The position numbers and the translations under genes were made by a program. Of a DNA stretch of 59,967 nucleotides, positions 1 to 7,456 are shown piece after piece. Source of the DNA: Azospirillum sp. 51_20. Lineage in GTDB: Bacteria; Pseudomonadota; Alphaproteobacteria; RF32; CAG-239. The DNA lies in assembly GCA_001917175.1 (NCBI GenBank), contig MNTV01000035.1, positions 1 to 59,967 of the forward strand, in the 5' to 3' direction. Numbering within the stretch: the stretch's first letter is position 1; each line of letters opens with the position of its first letter. Under the pieces are notes generated by a model that saw nothing but the letters and a program-made list of their open reading frames with translations, ran no database searches and was not told where the DNA came from.

Positions 1-11
1 AATTTACATAA

Positions 12-49
12 AAAAAAGGATGACGTCCCATATAAAATATGAAACGTCA
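12..49 (-). terminator. Intrinsic terminator of the tracrRNA
   Basis: A 13-bp stem (37-49 with 21-33, two G-U pairs) with a 3-nt loop, followed on the minus strand by UCC and seven U residues. It probably doubles as the 3' hairpin of the tracrRNA bound by Cas9. Confidence 0.8.
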
Positions 50-126
50 GAGCCCTACTCGTAAAGAAACATTCGATTATTATAGCTTCCTTTCCAAATC
101 AGATATAAAATCAAAAAAGTTTCTTT
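12..126 (-). ncRNA. tracrRNA of the type II-C CRISPR-Cas system
   Basis: Pairs with the crRNA repeat, guides RNase III processing and loads Cas9. Plus-strand positions 80-106 are identical over 27 nt to the crRNA-sense CRISPR repeat, so the minus-strand transcript carries a perfect 27-nt anti-repeat, with one further G-U pair at its end. After the anti-repeat comes a small nexus-like hairpin (50-60), then a 13-bp terminator hairpin (21-49) and a U-run. A sigma70-type promoter at 133-161 puts the start near 126, giving about 115 nt. The anti-repeat/array match is seen directly; the exact ends are inferred. Confidence 0.86.
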
Positions 127-132
127 ATCAAA

Positions 133-161
133 AGAATATTACGGAATGTAGTTTCCGTCAA
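133..161 (-). promoter_or_regulatory. Promoter of the tracrRNA
   Basis: Read on the minus strand: TTGACG (156-161), a 17-nt spacer, then TATTCT (133-138). This is a good sigma70 match with ideal spacing, placed about 27 bp upstream of the anti-repeat. It lies after the end of the recombinase gene, so the tracrRNA has its own start. Confidence 0.62.
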
Positions 162-258
162 GTGTAATTTTTACTTTCGGAATAAGACGCCTAGGATTGC
201 GGTTTTCCCGGACAGTGAAAGAAAAAGCGCAAAACTGCCGTTTTTAAGAAAGTCCGTT

Positions 259-852
259 TTAAAGTTGAAAATGTTTTTTTATGTATCGGTGCAGCGTACT
301 CCAGCTGCATTCGAATTCCCGGGCGATTTCCGCTTGTGAAATGTTGCGGGCCAGCATCCGTTCGATCTGCCGGTGATGTTTTGCCAGTTTTTGGTAATTG
401 AAACCATAAGGGCGGCCCAAGTGTCGTCCTTCGGATTTCAGTCGTTTGAGAGATTCTCTGGTCCTTTGCGAAATCAACTGGCGTTCAATTTCCCCGGACA
501 GGGAAAAGGCAAAAGCGAGGACTTTTGATTGGATGTCGGCTCCCAGTCGGTAATTTTCCTTCAATGTCCAAATTTGGCATTCTTTTTCCAGACATTTTTG
601 CAAAATGCCCATCACTTCCAACATGTTGCGTCCAAGTCTTGATATTTCGGTGGCAACGATGACGTCTCCCGCTTTTATCTTTTGCAGGAGTTTTCCCAGT
701 TTGCGCTGTTTCAGCTCTTTGCGCGACGAAATGGTTTCCGTGATCCAGGCGTCGATTTTAAGGTGCTGCCGCTTTGAAAATTCTTTAATTTCGTGGTGTT
801 GGTTTTCGATGTTTTGATGGTCGGTTGAAACGCGCACATATCCATATATCAT
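259..852 (-). CDS. Serine recombinase of the resolvase/invertase family
   Basis: Site-specific DNA recombinase of 197 aa. The N-terminal resolvase domain begins with YVRVST, whose Ser9 is the expected nucleophile, and carries the conserved Arg region EISRLGRN. The C-terminus (about 150-197) is a Hin-like helix-turn-helix (AEIAREFECSWSTLHRYIKK). Start: ATG preceded by GAGGAA. Length is normal for small resolvases/invertases and the frame is intact. It lies between the tracrRNA and cas9 and reads toward the tracrRNA. No partner transposase and no clear invertible-site pair were seen nearby, so whether it is a mobile-element relic or a locus component is open. Confidence 0.9.
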   Translation of the reverse strand: MIYGYVRVSTDHQNIENQHHEIKEFSKRQHLKIDAWITETISSRKELKQRKLGKLLQKIKAGDVIVATEISRLGRNMLEVMGILQKCLEKECQIWTLKENYRLGADIQSKVLAFAFSLSGEIERQLISQRTRESLKRLKSEGRHLGRPYGFNYQKLAKHHRQIERMLARNISQAEIAREFECSWSTLHRYIKKHFQL

Positions 853-1205
853 GATCAGTTCCTCGTAAAAAGTTTTTAACTCGGAAAGACCATATCATTT
901 AAAAGAGCGTTTATTTTCTTCACTTAAAAATAATAACACAAGTTTTGTCCAAAATCCGCAGGGGCGGTGCCGCCAAAGAAAGCATGTATCCGGAGACCGG
1001 CCGGGGAGAAGCGCAGTTCGCAGCCAAAGGCTGTTTGGCAACCTTGGGAGAAGAGGGGGCAGTGACAATCCGCGCGGTCCGGTGTTGCGTGAGTGCGGCA
1101 ATAGTCCGTTCGCTTTTCAGCCGGTTGGCGAAAAACAAAAATTTCTTGCATAAACCTTTTAATATGCTAATGTTTTAATATATTACAATTTTTAAGGCTG
1201 GCGGG
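853..1205. other. Intergenic region between recombinase and cas9
   Basis: 353 bp without a supported gene; the short overlapping ORFs in several frames show no recognisable product. It must hold the divergent promoters of the recombinase and cas9. The last 60 bp are AT-rich and contain the best cas9 promoter candidate. Confidence 0.6.
1146..1173 (+). promoter_or_regulatory. Candidate cas9 promoter
   Basis: TTGCAT (1146-1151), 16-nt spacer, TAATGT (1168-1173) preceded by TG in the extended -10 position. It lies 33 bp before the cas9 start. Tentative, because the region is generally AT-rich. Confidence 0.35.
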
Positions 1206-4200
1206 ATGAAAAAGAAAATTTTTGGTTTTGATTTGGGGATTGCTTCGATCGGCTGGGCGGTTATTGATCATAGTGATGAAAATTTTGATCCGGAAACAGG
1301 AGAGATTATTGAAGGAAAAGTCGTTGGCTGCGGAGTGCGCTGTTTTCCGGTAGCGGAAAACCCGAAGGACGGTTCCTCGCTGGCGGCGCCCCGGCGGGAA
1401 AAACGCTTGTTGCGCCGGATCACCCGCCGCAAGGCCAGGAGAATGCTTGGTATTAAACGTCTGTTTGTCGCCAAGGGACTGGTCGCTTCAACGACGGAAC
1501 TGGAAGCGCTTTATGCCGAGCAAACAGGCGGCGACGTTTGGAATCTGCGTGCAGAGGCCTTGCGGCGTCCGCTGTCAAAAGAGGAACTGCTGCGGGTTTT
1601 GACCCATCTGGCAAAACATCGCGGTTTCAAGTCTTACCGTAAGGCTGCTGAAGAGGCGGACAAGGAAAGCGGCCGCATCTTGACGGCGATTGCGGAAAAC
1701 CGGAAGGAAACGGCCGGTTTTCAAACGCTGGCGCAGATGATCGTTGAACGGGCCAAACATTCCGATGATCACAAAATGCGCAACTATACGCCGCAAAAAG
1801 GCCCAAACAAGGGCGTAGCCGTTTATGTCAATTCCATTCCGCGGGAGGAAATTGAAAAGGAAACAAAACTGATTTTTGAGTATCAGAAGCAATTCGGTTT
1901 GTTTACCGAGGACCTATACCGCGATTTTTGCAAGATTGCCTTCCGTTACCGGGAAGCGGGGAGCGTCGGGCACATGGTCGGCAGATGCCGGTTTGAATCG
2001 GAACAGCCGCGGGCGCCGAAAGAAGCCCCTTCGGCAGAGCTCTTTGTTGCTTTAAGCAAAATTAATAACCTGAAAGTGACCGTTGACGGCGAACGCCGTT
2101 TCTTAAACGGAGAAGAGCGGAAGGCTTTGCTTGAATTGCTGAAAAACACCAAGGAAGTCAAATATTCGACTATCAAAAACAAATTGTTTAAAAGCCGGGA
2201 AGTCTTTTTTGACGACGTCAACTATGCGCAAAAAACAAAAAAAGGAAAAAGCGGGGAAGAAAAAGCGGTTAATCCCGAAGACGCAAAGTTTTACGCCATG
2301 AAAGGCTGGCATAAGCTGAAAGCCGCTTTTTCGCCGGAGCAGTGGAAAGAGGTCGGCTCGAATTTGCCGTTGCTGGATCTCGGCATGACCGCGGTCGTCT
2401 GCGAGAAAAACGACGCCGGAATAGAGCGCTTTTTAAGCGAAAAAGGAATACCGGAGGATTATCGGGAAGTTTTTAAAAAGCTGACCGGCAGCGAGTTTAT
2501 TAATCTGTCGCTGAAAGCCCTTTATAAGCTCAATCCTTATCTGGCAGAAGGTTTGAAGTATAACCAAGCCTGCGAAAAGGCCGGATACGACTTCCGCGAG
2601 GACGGCATCAAACTGGCGGAGGAAAAAGGTCTGCTGCTGCCGCCGATTGCAAATGACAAACTGACGACGGTGCCGGTCGTTAACCGTGCGGTTGCCCAGT
2701 TCCGCAAAGTATATAACGCCATGGTTCGGACATACGGTGCGCCGGATCAGATAAATCTGGAAATCGGCCGGGATTTGAAGAAAAGCCGTGACGAGCGCAA
2801 TCAGATCATGCGGCGGCAAAAGGAAAACGAGACCGAACGGAAAGAAGCCGAGGACGGGTTGGAAAAGGAAGGCCTTGCTGCAAACGGTAAAAACATGTTG
2901 AAATACCGTTTGTACCGGCAGCAAAACGGCAAATGCATCTATTCCGGAAAAGCGATTGACCTCCGCCGTTTGGATGAGAACGGCTATTGCGACGTTGACC
3001 ACATCATTCCTTATTCCCGTTCGCTTGACGATGGTCAGAACAACAAAGTGCTTTGTCTGGCCGAAGAAAACCGCAAGAAAGGAAGCCAAACTCCTTATGA
3101 ATATCTGGAACCGCTCGGACGATGGGAAGAGTTTGAAACCGTCGTTAACACCACGCCGTCAATCAACCGCTACAAAAGAAACAATCTGTTGAACAAAGAT
3201 TATCAAGAAAAAGAAAACGATTTGGAATTTCGCGAAAGAAACGCCAACGACAACTCCTATATTGCCCGTTATGTCAAACGGTATTTGGAAGATGCCGTTG
3301 ATTTTTCCGCCAGTTCCTGCGCAATCAAAAACCGGATCCAGGTGCGCACCGGTTCGTTAACCGATTATCTCCGTCACCAATGGGGACTGATAAAAGACCG
3401 TAACGAAAGCGACAGGCATCATGCTCAGGATGCGGTTGTCGTTGCCTGCGCCACACAGGGAATGGTGCAGAAACTGTCAAAACTTTCCGCGATTTTTGAA
3501 AACAAGGACGATTTTCGCAGAAAGAAAGCGGAAAAACTCGGGCACGAGGAGGCCGAAGTCTGGTACAAATACATCAAACAGCAAATTCGGGAACCTTGGA
3601 GCGGTTTTCGGACTGAAGTGCTGGCCAGCCTGGAGAAGGTTTTCGTTTCCCGCCCGCCGCGCAAAAACGCAACCGGTTCTGCACATAAAGATACAATTTT
3701 TTCTAAGAGCGAAAAGAAGGGAAGTTTGCCGATTCGTTATGGAATGGCAGAAAAAGAAAATATGTTTCGGCTTGATGTTTTTCGAAAGGAAAATCATTTT
3801 TATATTGTTCCCATATATGTTGTTGATTTGGTTGACTGTAAAGAATTTATTGATGCTCCGCAGCCATATGAGTATGTAAATGGTTCGTTTATAAAAATAG
3901 ATGAAAGCTTTAATTTTATGTTTAGCTTGTATAAAGATGATTATGTTGAAATAACCAGTAAAGATGAGTGTATTAAAGGATATGTTAATCAATATAATGC
4001 ACAAAGTGGCCAACTTTATATAGGTAGTGTTGATAATTCACCGATTTTTAGAATTAAGACCTCTACTTTTTTGCGGGACGACAACATTTTGTTGAAAATA
4101 GGTGATCAGGAATATATTGGAAAAATAGGTAAGTTTGATAATGAGAAAAAACAAGTCGTTATTAATGGATTAAAAAATAATTTTATGATAAATGCACTTG

Positions 4201-4412
4201 TTAAGTTAAATAAAAAAGGAGATGAAACAAAAAATATCCAAACTGAAAAAAGTTATACTAAAATGTCAAATGAAAAGAAAATTTGTTTAAACGTTGTTGA
4301 TAGTATCGAAAAATATCAGGTGGATCCGCTGGGACGTATTGCCAAAGTCAAAAAAGAAACCCGGTTGCCGTTGACGATGATAAAAAAGAATCGGCATAAA
4401 AAGGGGGAGTGA
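1206..4412 (+). CDS. cas9: CRISPR-associated endonuclease Cas9, type II-C
   Basis: RNA-guided nuclease of 1068 aa, the compact II-C size. RuvC-I is at the N-terminus (FGFDLGIASIGW, Asp9), followed by the Arg-rich bridge helix (about 59-90). RuvC-II has Glu519 in NLEIGR. The HNH domain has DHIIPYS with His599 and NNKVL with Asn613. RuvC-III has HHAQDA with His739 and Asp742. All catalytic residues are present, so the enzyme should be active. The start has only a weak purine-rich RBS. cas1 follows after 4 bp. Codons for about residues 849-1035 (nt 3750-4310, WED/PAM-interacting part) are strikingly AT-rich, while the final 33 codons return to the GC-richer style, which points to a mosaic gene. 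Confidence 0.98.
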   Translation: MKKKIFGFDLGIASIGWAVIDHSDENFDPETGEIIEGKVVGCGVRCFPVAENPKDGSSLAAPRREKRLLRRITRRKARRMLGIKRLFVAKGLVASTTELEALYAEQTGGDVWNLRAEALRRPLSKEELLRVLTHLAKHRGFKSYRKAAEEADKESGRILTAIAENRKETAGFQTLAQMIVERAKHSDDHKMRNYTPQKGPNKGVAVYVNSIPREEIEKETKLIFEYQKQFGLFTEDLYRDFCKIAFRYREAGSVGHMVGRCRFESEQPRAPKEAPSAELFVALSKINNLKVTVDGERRFLNGEERKALLELLKNTKEVKYSTIKNKLFKSREVFFDDVNYAQKTKKGKSGEEKAVNPEDAKFYAMKGWHKLKAAFSPEQWKEVGSNLPLLDLGMTAVVCEKNDAGIERFLSEKGIPEDYREVFKKLTGSEFINLSLKALYKLNPYLAEGLKYNQACEKAGYDFREDGIKLAEEKGLLLPPIANDKLTTVPVVNRAVAQFRKVYNAMVRTYGAPDQINLEIGRDLKKSRDERNQIMRRQKENETERKEAEDGLEKEGLAANGKNMLKYRLYRQQNGKCIYSGKAIDLRRLDENGYCDVDHIIPYSRSLDDGQNNKVLCLAEENRKKGSQTPYEYLEPLGRWEEFETVVNTTPSINRYKRNNLLNKDYQEKENDLEFRERNANDNSYIARYVKRYLEDAVDFSASSCAIKNRIQVRTGSLTDYLRHQWGLIKDRNESDRHHAQDAVVVACATQGMVQKLSKLSAIFENKDDFRRKKAEKLGHEEAEVWYKYIKQQIREPWSGFRTEVLASLEKVFVSRPPRKNATGSAHKDTIFSKSEKKGSLPIRYGMAEKENMFRLDVFRKENHFYIVPIYVVDLVDCKEFIDAPQPYEYVNGSFIKIDESFNFMFSLYKDDYVEITSKDECIKGYVNQYNAQSGQLYIGSVDNSPIFRIKTSTFLRDDNILLKIGDQEYIGKIGKFDNEKKQVVINGLKNNFMINALVKLNKKGDETKNIQTEKSYTKMSNEKKICLNVVDSIEKYQVDPLGRIAKVKKETRLPLTMIKKNRHKKGE

Positions 4413-4416
4413 AAAA

Positions 4417-5319
4417 ATGGGCTGGCGGATTTTGCAAATAAGCAAACCCTGTAAATTATCGGTCAAAAACCGCCGGCTTGTGTATGAACCTTTTGAAGAA
4501 GCTTCCCTGACGATTCCGTTGGAAGACATATCCGTCGTTATCTTGGAGAACAGGCAGATTTTGTTGTCCAACTCATTGCTTTCCGAATTGCCGGAATATG
4601 ACATTGTTCTTTTTACCTGTGATTTTTCACATCTGCCGTCCGGTGTGCTGTTTCCGTTCCATACCCATTCCCGCTATTCGCAGATAGCCTGGCTGCAGCG
4701 GGATATTTCCGAGCCGTTAAAAAAACGCCTGTGGCAGGAGGTGATAAAAGCCAAAATAAACAACCAGGCCGCGGCGTTGGAAATTTTAAATAAATCCAAT
4801 GCCGGCAAATTAAGGGAAATTGCCAAACTGGTTCAATCCGGCGACACCAAAAATTCGGAAGCTTTTGCCGCCGGAATTTACTGGAAAAGCTTTTTTACGG
4901 ATTTTAACCGCAGCGATGATGACGATATCCGCAATGCCTCACTCAATTACGGTTATGCGGTGTTGCGCGGCTGCATGGCCAGAAGCGTCGTCGGCGCGGG
5001 ATTGTTGCCTTGTTTCGGTATTCACCATGCCAACAAGCTCAATCAGTTTAATCTGGTAGACGACCTGATTGAGCCGTTTCGTCCGTTTGTTGATTATGTT
5101 GTCGCCAAACTGTCGTTGTCCGAAAACAAGCAATTGAATGTTGAATTGAAAAATCGGATCTTGCAGGTTTTAGGAATGAATTGCCGATTGAGGGGAGAAG
5201 ACGTCAACCTTTTGAAAAGCTGCGAAATGACGGCGGAAAGCCTGGTCAGGGCAATGACCGTAAAAAAAGTTTCAGAGTTAAAATTGCCGGCCATGGAAAA
5301 AGAAACGTTTTTGTTGTAA
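4417..5319 (+). CDS. cas1: CRISPR-associated endonuclease Cas1, type II
   Basis: Spacer integrase of 300 aa, acting as a Cas1-Cas2 complex. Expected metal ligands are visible: Glu148 (NSEAFAAG), His203/204 in GIHHANKLNQ, and the acidic patch LVDDLIEPFRP (Asp216, Glu219). The start is well supported by an AAGGGGGAG ribosome site that overlaps the cas9 stop, so translation is probably coupled. The next gene, cas2, begins 36 bp downstream. cas9-cas1-cas2 with no csn2 or cas4 is the type II-C gene content. Confidence 0.98.
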   Translation: MGWRILQISKPCKLSVKNRRLVYEPFEEASLTIPLEDISVVILENRQILLSNSLLSELPEYDIVLFTCDFSHLPSGVLFPFHTHSRYSQIAWLQRDISEPLKKRLWQEVIKAKINNQAAALEILNKSNAGKLREIAKLVQSGDTKNSEAFAAGIYWKSFFTDFNRSDDDDIRNASLNYGYAVLRGCMARSVVGAGLLPCFGIHHANKLNQFNLVDDLIEPFRPFVDYVVAKLSLSENKQLNVELKNRILQVLGMNCRLRGEDVNLLKSCEMTAESLVRAMTVKKVSELKLPAMEKETFLL

Positions 5320-5355
5320 GGTTGTGGATAAGTGGCCAGGGAAGGAGAAAGATAT

Positions 5356-5661
5356 ATGCGGATGATCGTCTTTTTCGACCTGCCGACCTTAACCAAAACC
5401 GACCGGCGCAACGCGAGTCGCTTGAGGAATTTCCTGCTGAAGGACGGTTATACCATGTTGCAGTTGTCCGTCTATTCCCGCATCTGCAAAGGGCAGGATG
5501 ACGTCGAAAAACATGCTAAACGCTTGAAATCCTTGATTCCCAAGACCGGAAGTGTTAGACTGTTAACCGTAACCGAAAAGCAATATGCGTCTATGGAAAT
5601 CTTGGTCGGAAGCTTAAAAAAAGAGGAAGAAATAGGTGACAAACAGCTCCTTTTGCTCTGA
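5356..5661 (+). CDS. cas2: CRISPR-associated protein Cas2
   Basis: Partner of Cas1 in spacer acquisition; 101 aa from this start. The ferredoxin-like fold opens with the typical MRMIVFFDLPT strand, and RLRNFLLKDGYTMLQLSVY matches Cas2 proteins. The ATG at 5356 is preceded by AGGAG with 8-nt spacing. A longer frame from a GTG at 5332 adds eight residues before the canonical beta strand and has no good RBS, so it was not chosen. The gene ends 57 bp before the first CRISPR repeat. Confidence 0.93.
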   Translation: MRMIVFFDLPTLTKTDRRNASRLRNFLLKDGYTMLQLSVYSRICKGQDDVEKHAKRLKSLIPKTGSVRLLTVTEKQYASMEILVGSLKKEEEIGDKQLLLL

Positions 5662-5680
5662 ATTTCCTGTTTTTAAAAAC

Positions 5681-5706
5681 AAAAAAGCCGTTGATATTCA
5701 ACGGCT
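5681..5706 (-). terminator. Terminator at the cas2-proximal end of the array
   Basis: Perfect 9-bp stem AGCCGTTGA / TCAACGGCT with a 3-nt loop. On the minus strand it is followed by TTTTTTGTTTTT, a strong U-run; on the plus strand the tail is weak. It therefore best serves to stop leftward array transcription, 12 bp past the last repeat. Confidence 0.72.
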
Positions 5707-5718
5707 TAATTTGAATCT

Positions 5719-6849
5719 ATTATAGCATATCTGATTTGGAAAGGAAGCTATAACTTGATTAATATCCTCTCCCCATTGGCTAAAATTATAGCATATCTGA
5801 TTTGGAAAGGAAGCTATAACTGTAGCTATACTATCCAGTGCGTTGCCTGCATTATAGCATATCTGATTTGGAAAGGAAGCTATAACTACGGCCACTTTCT
5901 TAAATATTACAATCAAATTATAGCATATCTGATTTGGAAAGGAAGCTATAACGCCAGTCGACGGAAGGCGTCGACAATGTGGATTATAGCATATCTGATT
6001 TGGAAAGGAAGCTATAACTTGTTTCAGTGCCGTTAACCAAGCCGCCTGATTATAGCATATCTGATTTGGAAAGGAAGCTATAACTTAAAGTAATTAAGAG
6101 TAAATCTGTAACCGATTATAGCATATCTGATTTGGAAAGGAAGCTATAACTGAACATTTTTGAACAAGATAATTTCATCAATTATAGCATATCTGATTTG
6201 GAAAGGAAGCTATAACATATGAAAGATGGACAACTGCATACCTCTTATTATAGCATATCTGATTTGGAAAGGAAGCTATAACTAATATAAGTGGATTTGG
6301 CTTCGCCGCGGGATTATAGCATATCTGATTTGGAAAGGAAGCTATAACTCAAAAGGATATTATCCGCCTCAACCGAGAATTATAGCATATCTGATTTGGA
6401 AAGGAAGCTATAACGCGCTTTAGAATGTTGCAGCAAATAGAAAAATTATAGCATATCTGATTTGGAAAGGAAGCTATAACCTTAAACGCGTTGAGCAATC
6501 TGAAAATGCAATTATAGCATATCTGATTTGGAAAGGAAGCTATAACTTGGTGTTACATCGATTCCATTAAAGAACAATTATAGCATATCTGATTTGGAAA
6601 GGAAGCTATAACGATATTTTGCTACTTTGCAAACCTGTCCGCATTATAGCATATCTGATTTGGAAAGGAAGCTATAACTTGATGCAGGAGGGGCGTTTAT
6701 GAAGCCGGATTATAGCATATCTGATTTGGAAAGGAAGCTATAACGTCAAAACCGTACGACAGAGCTGCCGCCGTATTATAGCATATCTGATTTGGAAAGG
6801 AAGCTATAACTATTTCAATGTCTTTAACTCCACAGGTTTGATTATAGCA
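5719..6849 (-). promoter_or_regulatory. Repeat-embedded crRNA promoters (18 extended -10 boxes)
   Basis: On the minus strand every repeat ends in TGCTATAAT, a perfect extended -10 element; on the plus strand it is the first 9 nt of each repeat. Transcription would start 6-8 nt inside the following spacer and leave a guide of about 22-24 nt. In Neisseria and Campylobacter II-C systems repeats are known to carry such promoters. The box is seen directly; function is inferred. Confidence 0.65.
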
Positions 6850-6876
6850 TATCTGATTTGGAAAGAACGTTACAAT
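5719..6876 (-). CRISPR. Type II-C CRISPR array, 18 repeats and 17 spacers
   Basis: Repeats of 36 bp start every 66 bp from 5719 to 6841; all 17 spacers are 30 bp. The first 17 repeats are identical. The last (6841-6876) matches for 25 nt and then degenerates. In crRNA sense (minus strand) the repeat starts GTTATAGCTTCC and ends ATATGCTATAAT, resembling Neisseria-type II-C repeats in layout. Its complement occurs in the tracrRNA. The degenerate end is usually the oldest, which places new spacers next to cas2, although crRNAs are predicted to be transcribed toward cas2. No spacer is repeated and none was seen to match this window. Confidence 0.98.
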
Positions 6877-7103
6877 AAAATCATCAAGCTGGTTATAACT
6901 AACATTTTTAACTTTTACAGAAACTTATTATAACATCCATTTTTTAAAAAAGAAATAACAACCATTGGTTATTTAAAAATCCGGAACAATCTGAAAACCA
7001 TGTCATGCAGGGGCATGGTCTGCCGCAGCTTATGCGGATGTTGCCTGCACAACCACTCATCTGCCGGTCAGGATCGTTCCGGACGGCGCAATTATAATCG
7101 AAA

Positions 7104-7232
7104 TTAATCTTCTTTAGAAGCATTTTCAGAAAGTTCTTGCGCTTTTTGCTCAAGTTGCTTTTTTTCTGAAAGAGCTTTTTCGATTCCTTCTTTGGAAAAG
7201 TCTTTGGGCAGTACTTCGTAGATTATATCCAT
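7104..7232 (-). CDS. Small protein of 42 aa, unknown
   Basis: Short intact frame beginning MDIIYEVLPKDFSKEG and ending ASKED. The start has a consensus GAGGAG ribosome site 8 nt upstream, which is the main reason to call it. The sequence is highly charged and Lys/Glu/Gln-rich, likely one amphipathic or coiled-coil helix (about 15-40). It lies alone between the CRISPR array and the 3' end of uvrA. No family is recognised. An overlapping 69-codon frame in the same region has no RBS and an unlikely Cys/Trp-rich composition. Confidence 0.5.
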   Translation of the reverse strand: MDIIYEVLPKDFSKEGIEKALSEKKQLEQKAQELSENASKED

Positions 7233-7456
7233 GGTTATTCTCCTCATATTTATTATGAATTTTTACCAAAATGTCCGTTTGAAAGCAATAAAAGGTTTGA
7301 TATTCGGGGAAGTCTCAGGTGTATTTTCCGGGCAAATGCGGCAAAATTCTCATACGGAAAATAAAGGCCGACGGTAAATGCTGCGGCCGTTGATACGGGG
7401 AATTTATGTTTTATCGGATTCGGACAAACGGATATTTTCCGGCAAGTCGATTTTAT

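Noticed and set aside
76..110. An isolated CRISPR repeat upstream of cas9
   Set aside because: Only 27 of 36 nt match and the part with the -10 box is missing; with the promoter and terminator around it, it is the tracrRNA anti-repeat.
5332..5355. GTG start for cas2
   Set aside because: Adds eight residues before the canonical MRMIVFFDLPT strand; the ATG at 5356 has AGGAG at proper spacing.
5698..6036. Open reading frames running through the CRISPR array on both strands
   Set aside because: They are made of translated repeats and spacers (66-bp period divisible by three) and have no gene signals.
6944..7153. 69-codon minus-strand frame
   Set aside because: No RBS, odd Cys/Trp-rich composition, and it overlaps the better supported 42-aa gene.
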